Made by a program: the position numbers and the translations under genes. A stretch of 64,000 bases of DNA, taken from Lingula anatina. Its lineage: Eukaryota; Brachiopoda; Lingulata; Lingulida; Lingulidae. The stretch spans positions 171,719 to 235,718 of the forward strand of contig NW_019775070.1 in assembly GCF_001039355.2 (NCBI RefSeq). Reading direction: 5' to 3'. The notes beneath the pieces are model-generated. The model was not told where the DNA came from. It worked only from the letters and a program-made list of their open reading frames with translations, and did no database searches. Below are positions 11,301-24,977 of the stretch, one piece after another; positions within the stretch are counted from its first letter, which is position 1; each line of letters starts with the position of its first letter.

Positions 11301-14300
11301 CATCCACACACGAACGCATGCAAGCGCTCACTGTCTATTCCTTTCTAGCTTTCTTTCTTTCATGCATTTAAAGTGATATTAGCGTTTATGCAAGACATCT
11401 TATTGTCACCTATGATGCAAAATGACACTTCTCGTTCAGAACGCTTGCTAGGGCTAGAAGAGGATTACGGTATACTGGATGAACTGTCAGAACCCAATTT
11501 GCCTGTTAAGTACCCTCGAACACCCGGATGGCGTCCTAAGCCAAAAGACAACCCTTTTAATGGCTGGTAAGTGTTTACTTTATATACATCCCACCGTTTT
11601 TAATGTTTACTAAGAGTTTATTTGGATGTATACGTACATGAAAGGGGAAGGGGTACAATTCTTGAATATCTTTCCGCTTTTTCCTGCTTACACTTCATTT
11701 TAAAGTACATATATAAGATTGCTTTAGACCCATCTATGAAAAAAATCCTCGATTCTCCTTGTTTTAAATCTTTGATATTCAGCTTTTAATCAATATTTTT
11801 GTGTGCATCGAATAATACATTATTAGGTACTGGCGTACGGATATTCAAGGTGCCTCCTCTGGGAAGTTGGCTGGGAAAACCCTGGGTATCAAAGACAACA
11901 CGGCGGTGGCTGGGGTACCTATGATGAACGGGTCCAGGGTGTTGGAGGGCTACATGCCAGAGTTTGATGCCACTGTGGTCACAAGGATACTGGACGCAGG
12001 TGAGTGTTTAAGATTTACTGGAACCGGTATGAGAGGAATATTGGTCCACAAGGAATCGTAGTCCTTTTTTCTTTACAATAATGTGGCATGTAAAATAGGA
12101 ACAGGGGGATAAGGTCAAGAAATCCAAAGGGGCTGTTTTTTCGGCAAAATTCAAATTCAATGCATTTCATATATTTCTAAAGAAGGTAATGTGAACTTCT
12201 GGAACTCAACCCACTTTAAACATCAATGTAACAATTCGAATATTTTTTCAATTATGCCACTTGAATCGAAAACAATTGCAATTTTTTTCCTTCTTAAGGA
12301 GGGCGGATTCTTGGAAAAACCGCAGTTGAAGACCTATGCTTCAAGGGCTCCGGTGCCACTAACAGCAAGATGCCGGTTTTGAACCCGTATGATACAACAC
12401 GTACAACTGGTGGGTCTAGTTCCGGAAGTGCAGCTCTGGTAAGCAGAACGATTTAATCGTCATGAACATATTACATTGGTCGCAACGAGTGCATTTTGGC
12501 ATAATAACACGTCTGTCATTTTATTTAGGCGCACAATTTGCAATTATATCTAAGATATGTACAAAAGTATGGTTAAACTTCGTAAATTATAGAGTAAATT
12601 CCCGTAAATTTTGTCTTAGTTGGCATTACATAAAAAAGTCTTTTTTAAGGTCGCCGGAGGACAGATTGACATGGCTCTTGGTGGCGACCAAGGAGGATCT
12701 ATACGTATACCCGCCGCGTGGTGTGGTATTGTGGGGTTAAAACCTACGTGGGGGTTGGTTCCGTACACCGGTGCGTCCACCGTTCAGCCCTTCTTGGACC
12801 ACCTTGGACCCATGACAAGAACGGTGGAAGATAGCGCCCTGCTGCTAGAGGTAAACACGAAAGAACCATGAATTGTCTAGTCCATCAAAGACATGTCATA
12901 GCGGGTTCATACATGTATATAGTGTTCATTTACCATCTGATGTCAGGGGCTTTCAAAATAAATACAAAATTAAAATACCAGCAATATAAAAAATTCAAGA
13001 CAGACTACCAGTATTTTATGGCGCGAATCTGAATCTCTTGGGCGAGTGGGATCAGACATTGATGTATTCAGTATTCAAATTTGTGGTATTCTGTGAATAT
13101 AATTTGACATTTCATACATTTTTCCATTATCATTTCAACCAATCCAGGTGATCGCTGGATATGATGACGGCCTTGACCCCAGACAGCCGCCAAACATCGT
13201 GGTGCCCGAGTATTCAAAACTGGTAAGAGTTATTTCCTTTAAGGAGGCATCAGTTGGTTATGCCATGTTGTATTTCTAATTTTTTTATAAAGGCAAGTCA
13301 AATATGCTGTTTACTGAACTAAAAAGAAATAAGTTTTGAGACAAAAATGGGATCAAATACTTTAGCCACAGTTTCTCTCAATGTACAAAAATTGCATTTT
13401 GAACTGTCATTGGTTAATATAAAAATTAATTTAGAGATAGACCTAGTTCTTTTCAAGGCGGGTGATACTGGAGTAAGTACAAGTAAATGAAACTTGTATT
13501 CGAAATAAATCCACGATAACTAGACATAATTTACATGTGTTTATTTGATCCTTCTCATCTGCTAGTTGACTGCTGATTTGACTGGCATGAAAGTGGGTTT
13601 GCTGAAAGAAGGCTTTGCTCAATGTAACAGCGACATGGAGTCCACAGTTCGGTCCGCCATGCAGTATTTTGAGGCAGCCGGTGCCACTGTGGAAGAAATA
13701 AGTATCCCAATGCATATTACTGGTAAGGTGTATTCTAGTGATAGAGCGGGAAAGACCTGACTCCATCGGGAGCGCTGTTTTATAGACAGATGAATTTTAA
13801 GGGAAAGACCTTGACCTTTGTCCAAATATTTCAATACCTGGAAACTCATTTAAAAGTTGCTTGCTTTTCAGGAGGAAAGATCGCAGTGCCAATATTATAT
13901 GAAGGCAGCTGCGAAAATGCCCTTAACGCGGGTGGTAAGTTATACCTTTATTCTCTTTTTCCATATGATATCACCTGCACATGAGATTAAAGCACAAGAT
14001 ATATAAAGATATACCCTGTTGATAACGTTATGCATAAACGGCGGTAGTAAAGAACGGGTAATATAATGAACGTTGGTAGCTGACGTTGTTTCAACGTTTG
14101 TTTAACGCCTATTGCCTGCTGGGAAGTGGTGGACTAGTGAGTCTCTCATCAACCTGCTAGACTAGAAAGACGCTCATTATCAAGAACCAATCACGAATGA
14201 AGGACTTTTGTGATAAATTCTCCAAACTGCTTACTGATTTCGTTCTGGTTCCAGGTACCGCCTTCGGATTCCCTGGATTCTACCCAACTTCCATGCAACA

Positions 14301-15055
14301 GGCCACGGCTCGAGGGATAAGAACCCATTTCAACGACATTTCGCACACTGTCAAGATATTCTCCTTACTCGCGGAATATACTAAACAACGCTACAACCAC
14401 ATCCACTATGCTAAAGCCATGAACTGTACACGACTGCTGCGGAAGGCCTATGACGACGCTCTCGCCAACTATGACGTACTCGTCATGCCCACGATGCGCA
14501 CTTTGCAGGCAGAGTTGCCAAAACGGGTAGCAAGTATACAGGGTATGAAAAATGAAAAGAGTCGTAAATGAATAAATTCATTTTACACATTATAATTTAC
14601 TTGTCAATTAAAAAAATTAAATGTTGTAAAAGTATAACACAACCTTTCGTGATCACAGTTTGTGCATATCGAACAGGTATCGAAAGAGCAAATATGCTGT
14701 ATTTGTACTGATCGTTTTAAAACGTAAAGGCTCTTCACTCATAAATACTCATAAATATACTTTTACTCACATTATTTTCATTTCGTTTTATGATATAACT
14801 CAAACCCCAGAAGAATAGTTCATTGACGTTTGTGTATTCACGCAGACGCTTGGTTTGCTTTCAGAGAACTTGGACAAAATCTTTGGAATGCTCAACAACG
14901 CAGCTCAGTTCAACCTAACTCACCACCCGGCACTCAGCATCAACGCTGGATTTGCAGGTGGACTTCCGGTTGGCCTCATGATCGTCGGAAAACGCTTTGA
15001 TGAGGTCACAGTGTTGAAAGCTGGTTACGGTTTTGAGAAAAAACGAGATGAATAG
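8312..15055 (+). CDS. Amidase A2 (amidase-signature family), complete
   Basis: A complete 519-aa amidase in 11 exons: 8312-8339, 11157-11273, 11440-11566, 11827-11999, 12299-12438, 12650-12850, 13148-13222, 13566-13722, 13872-13934, 14255-14542 and 14865-15055 (TAG). The start is the ATG of MAEKETCFG in a 28-nt exon, chosen because A3 has the same exon with the same splice phase. The Ser-cisSer-Lys triad is Lys113 ([10 protein letters not shown]), Ser188 ([10 protein letters not shown]) and Ser212 ([12 protein letters not shown]). The 75- and 24-residue spacings equal those in characterised bacterial members of the family. An N-terminal helical region (about residues 1-90) precedes the amidase core, and the C-terminus contains [16 protein letters not shown]. 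No signal peptide or membrane segment is evident, so a cytosolic enzyme is inferred. Intron 1 is 2.8 kb and contains a MITE. The substrate is unknown. Confidence 0.93.
8583..8731. mobile_element. MITE family 1, copy b
   Basis: A 149-bp element in intron 1 of A2, the same length as the copy at 1612-1760. The terminal inverted repeats are GGGCCCCGTAACTCGAAAGC and its reverse complement with one mismatch. The shared core GAGTATGGGCGAGTTATGG places it in the same family. It encodes no protein. Confidence 0.8.
8732..11156. other. Remainder of A2 intron 1
   Basis: 2.4 kb of AT-rich intron sequence. No exon, RNA gene or further mobile element was recognised on either strand. It could hold enhancers, but nothing in the sequence singles one out. 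Confidence 0.5.
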
Positions 15056-16122
15056 TTTTTAGAGGGTTAATATGTCATCAAGGCCATTGACAGGGGAATC
15101 ATTATTATCACTTCAGTTTCTCAACGACGATTTTCATAAGCAATCGACCATTTCCATGAACGAAGTGCATGTGTGACGAAGTTGTTGTCTTTATTACTGG
15201 TGTTACGCGAGGTAGCAAATACAACTCAGTTATAATCTTTCTTCTTATTTATTTAACTACTTTCCAGTTGTTGCCCACGTCACTTTCTTCATTTCTATTC
15301 TACCTCATGCAATCTTAAATAGCGGCCTTCTCTCTGTTCATATCACGCGTAGTTGTATACACTGTAAATGCCATAAGAGCATGACAATCAACTCAAATTA
15401 TTCTACATAACACTCCCCGCTCCTTATTCACTCGTGGCTGTCATTTACTAACATTACACATGCAAAAAAATCTCTTAATAGATTGTTACAGAGTGNAAGT
15501 GCGGTTATCACATCTGTCATCTGCGTGGATTATTTTCAGTATTGCTGTCTATAATTGCTAAATACTCGATATCAGGAATGTTGCAGAAAATACTTAAATT
15601 ACATTTCAGCAGTGAAGAAAAGACTTCTTCTTTTCACTTTAAAGATGAAATAGACAACGCTCATCGTTACAGAGTGTAATCGTTGGTTGCTCACGTTGAA
15701 CCGTGGTAGCAATACATGTATTTCCAACCTTGCAACCCTGACGCATGCGCACACAATGCTAAATTGTGCTTTGGGTGGTCAGTAGATAAACAAAGAAAGC
15801 TGATATTTGTCGAACTTATCTAGAATAAACAGCTCTGTAAGATAATAGTTGAAACGTAAGGATTTATGGTAAGGTGATTTTCTCGTTTCGCTTCTTCATT
15901 TTTTCCCCTTTGCTCTTCTTTGTTACCGTACATGTACATGTCGCTGGTTAATTCGTGACACTTTCCTCTACACGTTAGAGAAAAGCGCACATGATTGCAC
16001 TGTGGCCTTCGTAATGCGCCTACGTTGTTGACCCGGCACGTTGTAGAGTATATCACCCAACTTAAGTGTTCAGCTGACCCTAGAGCCTAGAGCCTGACAC
16101 CATTTTGGACTTGGCATATAAA
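15056..16122. other. Spacer between A2 and A3
   Basis: 1.07 kb with the A2 3' end and the A3 promoter region. One unresolved base (N) lies near 15496. A possible AATAAA occurs near 15823 but is distant from the A2 stop. Nothing else was recognised. Confidence 0.5.
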
Positions 16123-19100
16123 ATGGCCGAGAAGAAAGCATGTTTTGGAGGTGAGAGTTTATTGGTTTTCTGCTTGTTGACAGCTACATGTCTTATGTGC
16201 GTTTTACAACACTGCCGGGCGTCAAATTGGGCCAAATTGACGCGGTGTATTACAAACACCCACGCACTTAACGTACTCTTCACCGAAAGCCTCCTGAGTG
16301 GTATGGTCATTTTAGAACTAAAAATTATCGGTCTTTACGGATGTCCACAGCTAGTTGTAATAGAAGCAGACTGTACATTTCACGCATATGTGTGAGGCTG
16401 AACCCAGACTGAGCCCGCTATTTCAGACATCCGTCGTTAAGGAAAACATCACACTGTGGGCGTAACCCGATCCTTTGCTCCTTTACAAACAACAAACACA
16501 GCAAATGAGTTTGACCAGCGCACTAGTAGTGCCACCGTAGTTCCACCTAGAATGACTACAAATAACTTTTATTCGACACACCCTATGATTGCGCATGCAC
16601 TAGTCTGAGTCTTTTCATCTCATAACGCACAGAAATCATATTCCTGCTATACTTCGAAACGCCGGTATATTTAAGAATAGAAACCTCACAACAATAGCGT
16701 GAGGTGTGTTTACCTTACAGCGACAAGTTAAAGGTGAAACTCAATGCCCCACGAATGATGTATTAAAAAGCAGCATAAAAGTGTCACGGAAAACGCAGTG
16801 GATTCTTATTGTCGTGCAAAAGACTAATTCTATAGATAACACTAAGATAACAACCAGACATAGCCCCGTGAATAAAATATAAAAGCTTTTATTCCCTTCC
16901 ATTCCGAGTTCATCGTTATTGCTGACAGCAGTGCGCTCTTCTCCAAAACCTTGCAAACTGGCTTGATTTTACGCTACGTTGCAATATACTAGAGCCATCT
17001 TGTGTGATTCCCATTTACTGTAAGTCACGCACACCACTCGTCACAAACACTACGCTAACCAGAGGTATATGTTTTACAGATGAATTGTCTTTAATCAGTT
17101 AAAACCTTATTTTAGTCCCCGATGGGTATGCCAAGGCTCCGACCTTCCACCCGCCCAACATAGAACACCTGAGGAAGATCGCTGGAGACTTGAGACTTGA
17201 GCTGTCGGACGAAGAACTCGCTGCATATAGAGGTACACCACACCAACAAATTCATACACGCACGGTCGCAGACATTCACTATATCTCTTTCTATTTCTTT
17301 CCTTCTTTCTGTTTACATGGACGCACGCAAGAACTGCCACTTAACTATTTATTTATTTACCACTTGCCCTACCTTATGTGTCTCTCGTCTCATTCTAGAG
17401 TGATATAAGCATTTTTGAAAAAAAGGAAAAAAATATAGTCGCTTTATGTTAAAATTTGACATTCTTTCTTCAGAACGTTTGCTCCCGCTGGAAGAGGTTT
17501 ATGGTATACTAGATGAACTGCCAGAACCAACGCTGCCTGTTAAGTACCCTCGAACTCCCGGGTGGCGTCCTAAGCCAGAAGACAACCCTTTTAACGGCTG
17601 GTAAATATTCATGTGAAGAGTTCTGAGTAAGTGTTTTGTTTGAAAATAAAGAGTGCGATTTTTCATCATTTGTGGCTGTCCGACATTTTTTTCTCTTACA
17701 CTTAATTTTCAGTTGCATGCACCAAATTTGTGTCTACTATTCGCCATATTTTTCATCTTTTGTATGCAACCTTTTTTTAACAGATTTTTGGCATGTATCG
17801 ATAAAAACATTATTAGGTACTGGCGTACGGATATTCAAGGTGCCCCCTCTGGGAAATTGGCTGGGAAATCCCTGGGTATCAAAGACAACACGGCAGTGGC
17901 TGGGGTACCTATGATGAACGGGTCCAGGGTGTTGGAGGGCTACATGCCAGAGTTTGATGCCACTGTGGTCACCAGGATACTGGACGCAGGTGAGCTCATA
18001 CTGTTTGTTGGACAAGCGTGACAGGAATGGTGCAGCCGATGGTAGTCCACTAATATGAGAACAGTGGTGCATTTAACATTAATTTTTACAGGTGGCACTG
18101 CCTAGTATACTGGACCCATACTTAAGGCTTACCCTAACCTGTATCAATCATATGGACTCTGGACTTCCTTTGCTATACCACTACCGCACCAGTTACGAAA
18201 TGAATAAATATTATTGGTTCCTGTAATTCATGACTTTATATTTGCAAGGAATGAAAAGCATAAGTTTTGAGTTCTGTGCAGTACAATTTACGTCTCAAAA
18301 TACGACCTTATGTATATTTGACTGCTGACTCATGAAGGGATTCCAGTTGGGAAGTATACAACGTTTATTTTGCACATTTCAGGAGGGCGGGTTTTGGGGA
18401 AAACCGCAGTTGAAGACCTATGCTTCGATGCGAGAAGTGACACCAACAGCAAAATGCCTATTTTGAATCCATATGATGGCACACTGTCAGCAGGGGGGTC
18501 CAGTTCTGGAAGCGCAGCTCTGGTAGGCCTAAGCAATGTGAATATTACCAAGTTGAGAATTATGGAGATTTTTTAGACAATTGTGCATACTTTTGATCTC
18601 TTCATAGAGAAAACTATGCACCAAACGACGTCATCAAACCAGATGGCCACAATGTAGAGAGCGAAGAATTACTCCGCATATTTGATGTCAGTTTCCCTAT
18701 TAGGCCTATCATTTAATAGTGGTAGAAATTACATAAAATTATTTTTAAGGTCGCCGGAGGTCAGATAGACATGGCTCTTGGTGGCGACCAAGGTGGATCT
18801 ATACGTATACCCGCCGCGTGGTGTGGAATTGTGGGGTTAAAACCCACGTGGGGGTTGGTTCCGTACACCGGTGCGTCCTCCGTACAGCCCTTCCTGGACC
18901 ATCTTGGACCCATGACAAGAACAGTGGAAGATTGCGCCTTGCTGTTAGAGGTAAATAGGAAAGTAACATGTATTGCCTAGCAAACCCACGATAATTGTTT
19001 AATACACAAATGCTTTTACAGCAGTAATCTTGTCAAATGTAGAATCAAGTGAAACGAATATATCATTTTATTTATCTTACATAATTTCATACATTTCTTT

Positions 19101-21160
19101 CATTAAACGTGTGATCTATCTGTTCTCTTTTGCCACAATTCAGGTAATCGCTGGATACGATGACGGCCTTGACCCCAGACAGCCGCCAAACATTGTGGTG
19201 CCCGAGTATTCAAAACTGGTACGCGTTGTGGCATTGCCTGCACTTCTCAAATGGTTTGGTAAAACATATATCCCACATACCGTTGGAAAAAATTGAAAAT
19301 GGTACATTCTCTATGAGACAATATTCTTATGAAATTTCCGACGCATTTCTCGCAGTTTCACGTTGGTAAACATAATGATAAAATTCACACTCCATATGTA
19401 ATAAATAGCCTTTGTTGTCAGATAAAACGTATCCAAAAGAAGTTCACGATAGCGAGTCATGACTTTTTTGTTTGATCTTATTCTTTACCCTAGTTGACTG
19501 CCGACTTGACGGGTATGAAAGTGGGTTTGGTAAAAGAAGGCTTTGATAAATGTGACAATCATATAGTTTCCACAGTTCGGTCCGCCAAGCAGTATTTTGA
19601 GGCAGCCGGTGCCACTGTGGAAGAAACCAGTATTCCTATGCATATTACTGGTAAGATGTACTCTCTTTATGAAAGGGGGTGGGTTGAGCGAAATCGGCAG
19701 AGACCAGAAACTATGTGACTATACATGCCACCAACAACTGCGTGTGTTGTCGCCATCGCTGTCGAACGAAAATATTGGCCTCACAGCGAATTTCTCACCC
19801 TTAATTGAAAGAGTCATATATACGGTGACCAAATGCAATTTAGTTATCAACTTTATTTGTTTGTGAAACTCATTTCAGGAAGAAAGATTGGTGTTGCAAT
19901 ATTATTTGAGGGATGTAGTGAAAATGCTCTTAATGCAGGAGGTAAGTTTTTTCTCTTTTTTATTAAAAGGTGTAGCATACGTAAGGTAGAAAAAAAGGGA
20001 GCCTATAAAATTTTGAAACTTAAGAAAAGGGACGTAAACACGTACTGGCAAGAAATATAAGGAACGGGTAGTACACTACCAAGACATGTGTGATACTAAA
20101 TAATGGTCGTTACGTGGGATGGGGATAACTTTCATCAACCAGATTTTCACTAAAGGTCAGTCTTAATGGTTCTGAGCGTCAACTATGTACTGTATGTGTA
20201 CTTAGAGCCGTTATTAAATTAAGATTTTGAATAATATTACGCACATACCTTCGACAATTCCAATTTTCTGTATCAAGGGTTTTCTAAAAATGGTAGATCA
20301 AGGGTAGTCTAAAAATGGGAAAATTGGTCTAAATTTTTCTGCTTCGTGAAACGGGTCCCTAACTGTTTTCCGATTTCGTTCTGTTTCCAGGAACCGCCTT
20401 TGGCTTCCCTGGATTCTACCCAACTTCCATGCAACAGGCCACGGCTCGGGGGATCAGAACCCATTTCAATGACGTTTCACACCCTGTCAAGATAATGGCT
20501 TTACTCGGGGAGTACACCAAACAACGGTACAACCACATCCACTATGCTAAAGCCATGAACTGTTCACGACTGCTGCGGAAGGCCTATGACGACGCCCTCG
20601 CCAACTATGACGTCATCGTTATGCCCACGATGCGCACCTTACAATCAGAGCTGCCTAAGAAAGGAGCAAGCATTCAGGGTAAAATGAGTTGTAGACGAAG
20701 ATATTCATTTTACATTAGTATAATTTAAAATCTTTAAATCAAAATGTTGCAAAACAGTGGGTGAGCTATTGCATATATCCCTTTGTTCGGGATATTTTCT
20801 CTTTCCAAGTTAATCACTTTCCATGTGATGACATTGATGGCTTTTAAATATCATTTTAATATCAGTATTATGTTAGTACTCATCTCTATTATTTAAATCC
20901 CGTTCTATGGTCTAATGCACTCGAAAAGAAAATATAATGTTTTTATCTTAACAAAGACTTTTTGTTTGCATTCAGAGAACTTAAACAAAAGCGTACTCCA
21001 CAACGCAAGCCAGTTCAACCTAACTCACCACCCGGCACTCAGCATCAACGCTGGATTTGCAGGTGGACTTCCGGTTGGCCTCATGATCGTCGGAAAACAC
21101 TTTGATGAGGTCACAGTGTTGAAAGCTGCTTATGGTTTTGAGAAAAAACGAGATGAATAG
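16123..21160 (+). CDS. Amidase A3 (amidase-signature family), complete
   Basis: A complete 517-aa amidase with the same 11 exons as A2: 16123-16150, 17116-17232, 17474-17600, 17817-17989, 18383-18522, 18750-18950, 19144-19218, 19494-19650, 19879-19941, 20391-20678 and 20976-21160 (TAG). The start is MAEKKACFG in a 28-nt exon equal in length to those of A2 and A4. The triad is Lys113, Ser188 ([10 protein letters not shown]) and Ser212 ([12 protein letters not shown]), all canonical. The last exon is two codons shorter than in A2 ([10 protein letters not shown]). Exon 4 differs from the other copies at only a few bases, one giving GKSLGIKDN instead of GKTLGIKDN. It is the most compact member, with intron 1 under 1 kb. 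Function and substrate are as for A2: a carboxamide hydrolase of unknown substrate. Confidence 0.93.
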
Positions 21161-21373
21161 TTTATAGAGGGAAAATGTGCGACCATGGCAACTGGAGGGG
21201 GAATTATTTTCATTACTTTCGACTAACAACGATGATTTTAAATTATATGAATGCTATTTTTAATTCTTAAATTTTAATTGAATTAATCAATTAATTTTTT
21301 AATTAAAATTCTACAAATCCAATGCTGAAAGCATTGCACTCGGGGATTAATTGCAGTGCATGGTAGAAACGTG

Positions 21374-21493
21374 CAGCTAGATGCCGCCATGTTGAATTCT
21401 TACATGCAGAGCTTACTCTCTAGCATTCGTTTGTCTACTGCAGAGCAAGCTCGTCATAAAGCACAAAAAGTCAACATGGCGGCATCAATCTGC
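21374..21493. repeat. Inverted repeat bearing two ATGGCGGC cores
   Basis: GATGCCGCCATGTTGA at 21380-21395 is the exact reverse complement of 21471-21486, with partial matching outward to about 23 bp. The AACATGGCGGC core resembles the YY1 binding consensus. It may be a small inverted-repeat element or a regulatory pair. Which one is not decidable from the sequence. Confidence 0.6.
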
Positions 21494-22277
21494 AAAAGGC
21501 CCATTAAACACGTGGCTTTTAATAGCACCTTATGATGATACATTGTTACCGCGTATAAATTTGATGCCACTTGGCGATGTCTTTTCAATTTTATCAACAT
21601 TATTGCCTCTAAAGAAAACATTTTAAAACATCAGGTGTGAGTGGGTTCTAAATATGAATAAATGATAAAACGGATATCTACACCGGTATTTTTTTTTTTT
21701 TTTTTTTTATACCATACATAGCAAAAGCTATTACAGGAAAAGCACAGTGGGTGTGTGCCCAGTTTTCTCTTATATAAACAAATAAACAGATTAATAAGAA
21801 AAAGTAAAAAAGAGTTAAATAAAATAAGAAATAAGGTAACGAACGAACAAGACAAAAAATCCAGTCTCTGCCTCTCTTAGAGGAAAATGATGGATCCGTC
21901 GGTTTATTAGTTCATGTGTGGCCTGGCAAATGTCCGTTTTTGGATGTGGCATCCATTAAAAGTTGTTTCTTTTTTTTAATTAAATAATTATATCTTTTTG
22001 TGGTATAGGCTACTGTGTCGATTAATACCCCGACTGCAAATCAAGGTGACATCCGTAAAAACCATTGGCTTCGCCTCCTGCTTGCTTGGCATGTTGTTGG
22101 AAGTGCCAATTAGTGACAAGGGGACACCATTGATGAGAAGGTCCAGACTTGGCATGTCTGTGACAAACTTTGAGTTTACCACCACACTGACCGTCCCCTT
22201 CTCTCACCCCTTACCCGGACTTGTAGCCGATGGATGTCACTTAAGGACGGAAAAATGCTTTCTGCAACCAGTCCAAC

Positions 22278-22314
22278 CCCCTCCCCCCCCCTCCCCCCCC
22301 TACCCCCCCCCCCC
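22278..22314. repeat. C-rich low-complexity tract
   Basis: Runs of cytosine broken by single T or A bases in the A3-A4 spacer, about 0.7 kb upstream of the A4 start codon. It is a common slippage-prone sequence. Confidence 0.85.
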
Positions 22315-22974
22315 ACCCGGCAGTGCGTCTCCCGTACAGTCGGTTATCCTAGGCCATTCTATACAGAGGTGAGACGCCAAGTTCTTATCAAACTTGACAC
22401 AAAAAATAAATAAATGAAGACTTTAAAAAACGTACATTGGTAGTAAGTCAACAGTTCAATATCTCAAGATAGATTAAAACTGTACATATAGCGCATTAAT
22501 ACAGGCTGCAGCGTCCAATGATATTATTGCTCGTTCCCACAAGCCTACCTGACAAAGATTCAGCCAAAGGAATGGGAGCACCTTAGAAAAAATTAAAAAA
22601 AAACGTTAGCGTCCCGAAGCTATCTCAAGGTTCTATAGCAAGGGGCGCTGTCAAAACCACGTCTCCAGGGGCCTATTTTGATATGAGGGATATTAACCAA
22701 GGCGTGAGGAGACCCTCCCCCAAGCACCACTAGTGGCACTGACGTCATATATCGCAGTTTGGAGGCCTAACAAAGGATATTAGGGCCAAGGAGCTAGGAA
22801 GGAGCAGCATTTATCGCTAAGGGTACAGCTTCTTACCACTTGCTACAGGGTAACTTCGGAAAACAACACGGTTCAGGGTCAGAGAAAAGATCCATTTAAA
22901 AAGAAGCAAGGTGAAAAATATTCAGATAAGAAGGACGTCTGCTGAGCATTGATTTGGCTTAGATTGCCTGCAGA

Positions 22975-24918
22975 ATGACAGAAAATTTTGAATCTTATGG
23001 AGGTAAGCTCGTAAATTTATGATTTGAGAGGCAATTCGTAGCACGAATGATACCAGTATTTGTATCAAAATCATTGGTTATATATTTATGGGGGTCACTC
23101 TGGTCTTGATTGTCCGAACGCAGTGGGAGACGGGGATAAATGGTGAAATGTCGAGTATATATATAAATAATAATTTCATTTCTGTGATAATTAAATGAGT
23201 TTTTGTCGGTTGTGCCACGAATACGGTTATACCAACACAGTATTTCCTATAGGTTTACATTTTTTCTTGACACCTGACTTCTTTTGACCCGCCAGTCGCG
23301 TACTACCTTCTGTTACTGTGTTTGCGGTTAATATATTGGCCCCACTGGCTTCCTCACCTTAAATGAGCCCAAACACCAGTCGGCTTTGTTGATTCATTGG
23401 CGCTCTAGATAACCAGTGTCGTGTAAATTGTACGAAACCTTGACCGGGCACTCGGACTATTCGGTGTCCTTAGCTGCACTGGGTGGGCTAGGATATCTAA
23501 CTTATCTGTTTCGCCGCTTCGATAACCGTTCTGAAAGTTTTTCAGATTCCTCTCATCCAACACATTACCGATACATAGAGATTCTCCAGTACTATCTTTT
23601 CCGGCAGCAGGATAATTCCCGAAGCAGGTGTAATGTAGTGCTTATTAATATAAATGATGGGAATAAAGGGATGGGGGGACAGTACCTTATTTCCTGCTTT
23701 AGGCTAGTAAGATAGACAAAACCATACTTCATTTTTTCTCAAACGGCCAAAAATTACCCGCAAGAAAACGCAGTAGATACTCCAGCGCAGTAGACTACAT
23801 GTGTATACATGTACGCAATCATACTGCAAACCGCAGTAGACTACTGCAATCATACTGCAAACATGCTTCAAATCTGCTTCGATTTGGGAGCTAATTAGCA
23901 TATTTGAAACATGCTTCTGTCATGCTGCTAATCTACTGCATTAATGCTCCTCTCTGTACAAACCTATGTCCTTTTTGGAGTAGAATTGCAGTAGGCTATG
24001 CTGCATTTCTACTGCAAATATGCTCCACACCACTACTGCGTTAATGCTTTTTTTGCTACTTCGATACTACTGCATTTTCGTGCGGGTTATAAACTCTGTT
24101 AACTTAGACTTCAGCTTCTCCTTCATTGTACCACCATCCGTTAATAATGCCTGATATTTATCTTGCATGATGACTTGTTTGCCACCTGTAATTTCGTGTT
24201 CATTGTGTGATCGCTATCTGATAAAACGTGAAACACAGACCATTTCTCAGATGTTATGTGATGTTTTCATAAATTGTTTGAAATCCTAAATAAACAACGG
24301 GTATCAAGCCCGAAGTCATATTTTCATCACATTATAGTGTTTTTAAGGGGTGGGTGTGGGAATTTTGCCTTCACTATTTCAAGTTAAGACGATGTAGTGT
24401 GCGTTTTAAACAGGAGAGATATCCATATATTCAGAAAACCTGCATGTGGTCAAACTTTAATTTATTAACCGTGTATAATATACATGTAAGTCTTCTTAAC
24501 AGGCTGGCTTTAATTACATTGGTTTATACATTATCACCAATATATTATAGGAATTTATATTTCTTAAATTTAACAATTTTCCAGTCCCCAATGGTTACGC
24601 CAAGGCGCCCACTTTTATTCCTCCCAACAAATGTCAGTTGAGAAAGCTCGCAGAGAACCTAGGACTGGAACTATCGGAGGAAGAATTAACTGCATACAGA
24701 GGTAGAATAGTAATTCACAGTCATGCTATTTCTCTTACGTAACGCATTAATACACCTGTAATGCACAGTATTTATTACTTGCTGCAAGGAAGAAAAGCAA
24801 CAGACGATATAGATATCCAACAGTATCGCGGCCCCTTCAGAAAGAAGATGATCAGATAACTGAAATGCTGTCGCATGTCGGCCATATGGAATAATTATGA
24901 ATAGGTTCAGATTTTTAG

Positions 24919-24977
<59 letters not shown>

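Larger units (their letters stand above)
21161..22974. other. Spacer between A3 and A4
   Basis: 1.8 kb. It contains an AT-rich palindromic stretch near 21260-21310, an inverted repeat with YY1-like cores (21374-21493), a poly(T) run near 21690-21709 and a C-rich tract (about 22278-22314). The section 21990-22210 has open frames on both strands, but no protein family could be recognised. Confidence 0.5.

Noticed and set aside
16105-16395. A 96-codon frame starting just before the A3 first exon
   Set aside because: It reads through the GT donor at 16151. The same 28-nt exon with the same donor occurs in A2 and A4, so splicing at 16150 is preferred.
21988-22372. Overlapping open frames on both strands as a gene
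   Set aside because: The plus-strand frame runs into a polyproline encoded by the C-rich tract, and the minus-strand frame matches no family recognised here. Possibly a decayed repeat.
23416-23715. A 99-codon frame in A4 intron 1 with a hydrophobic stretch ([14 protein letters not shown])
   Set aside because: It begins at GTG, has no splice context that can be supported and no recognisable family. Could be worth a search, but not called.
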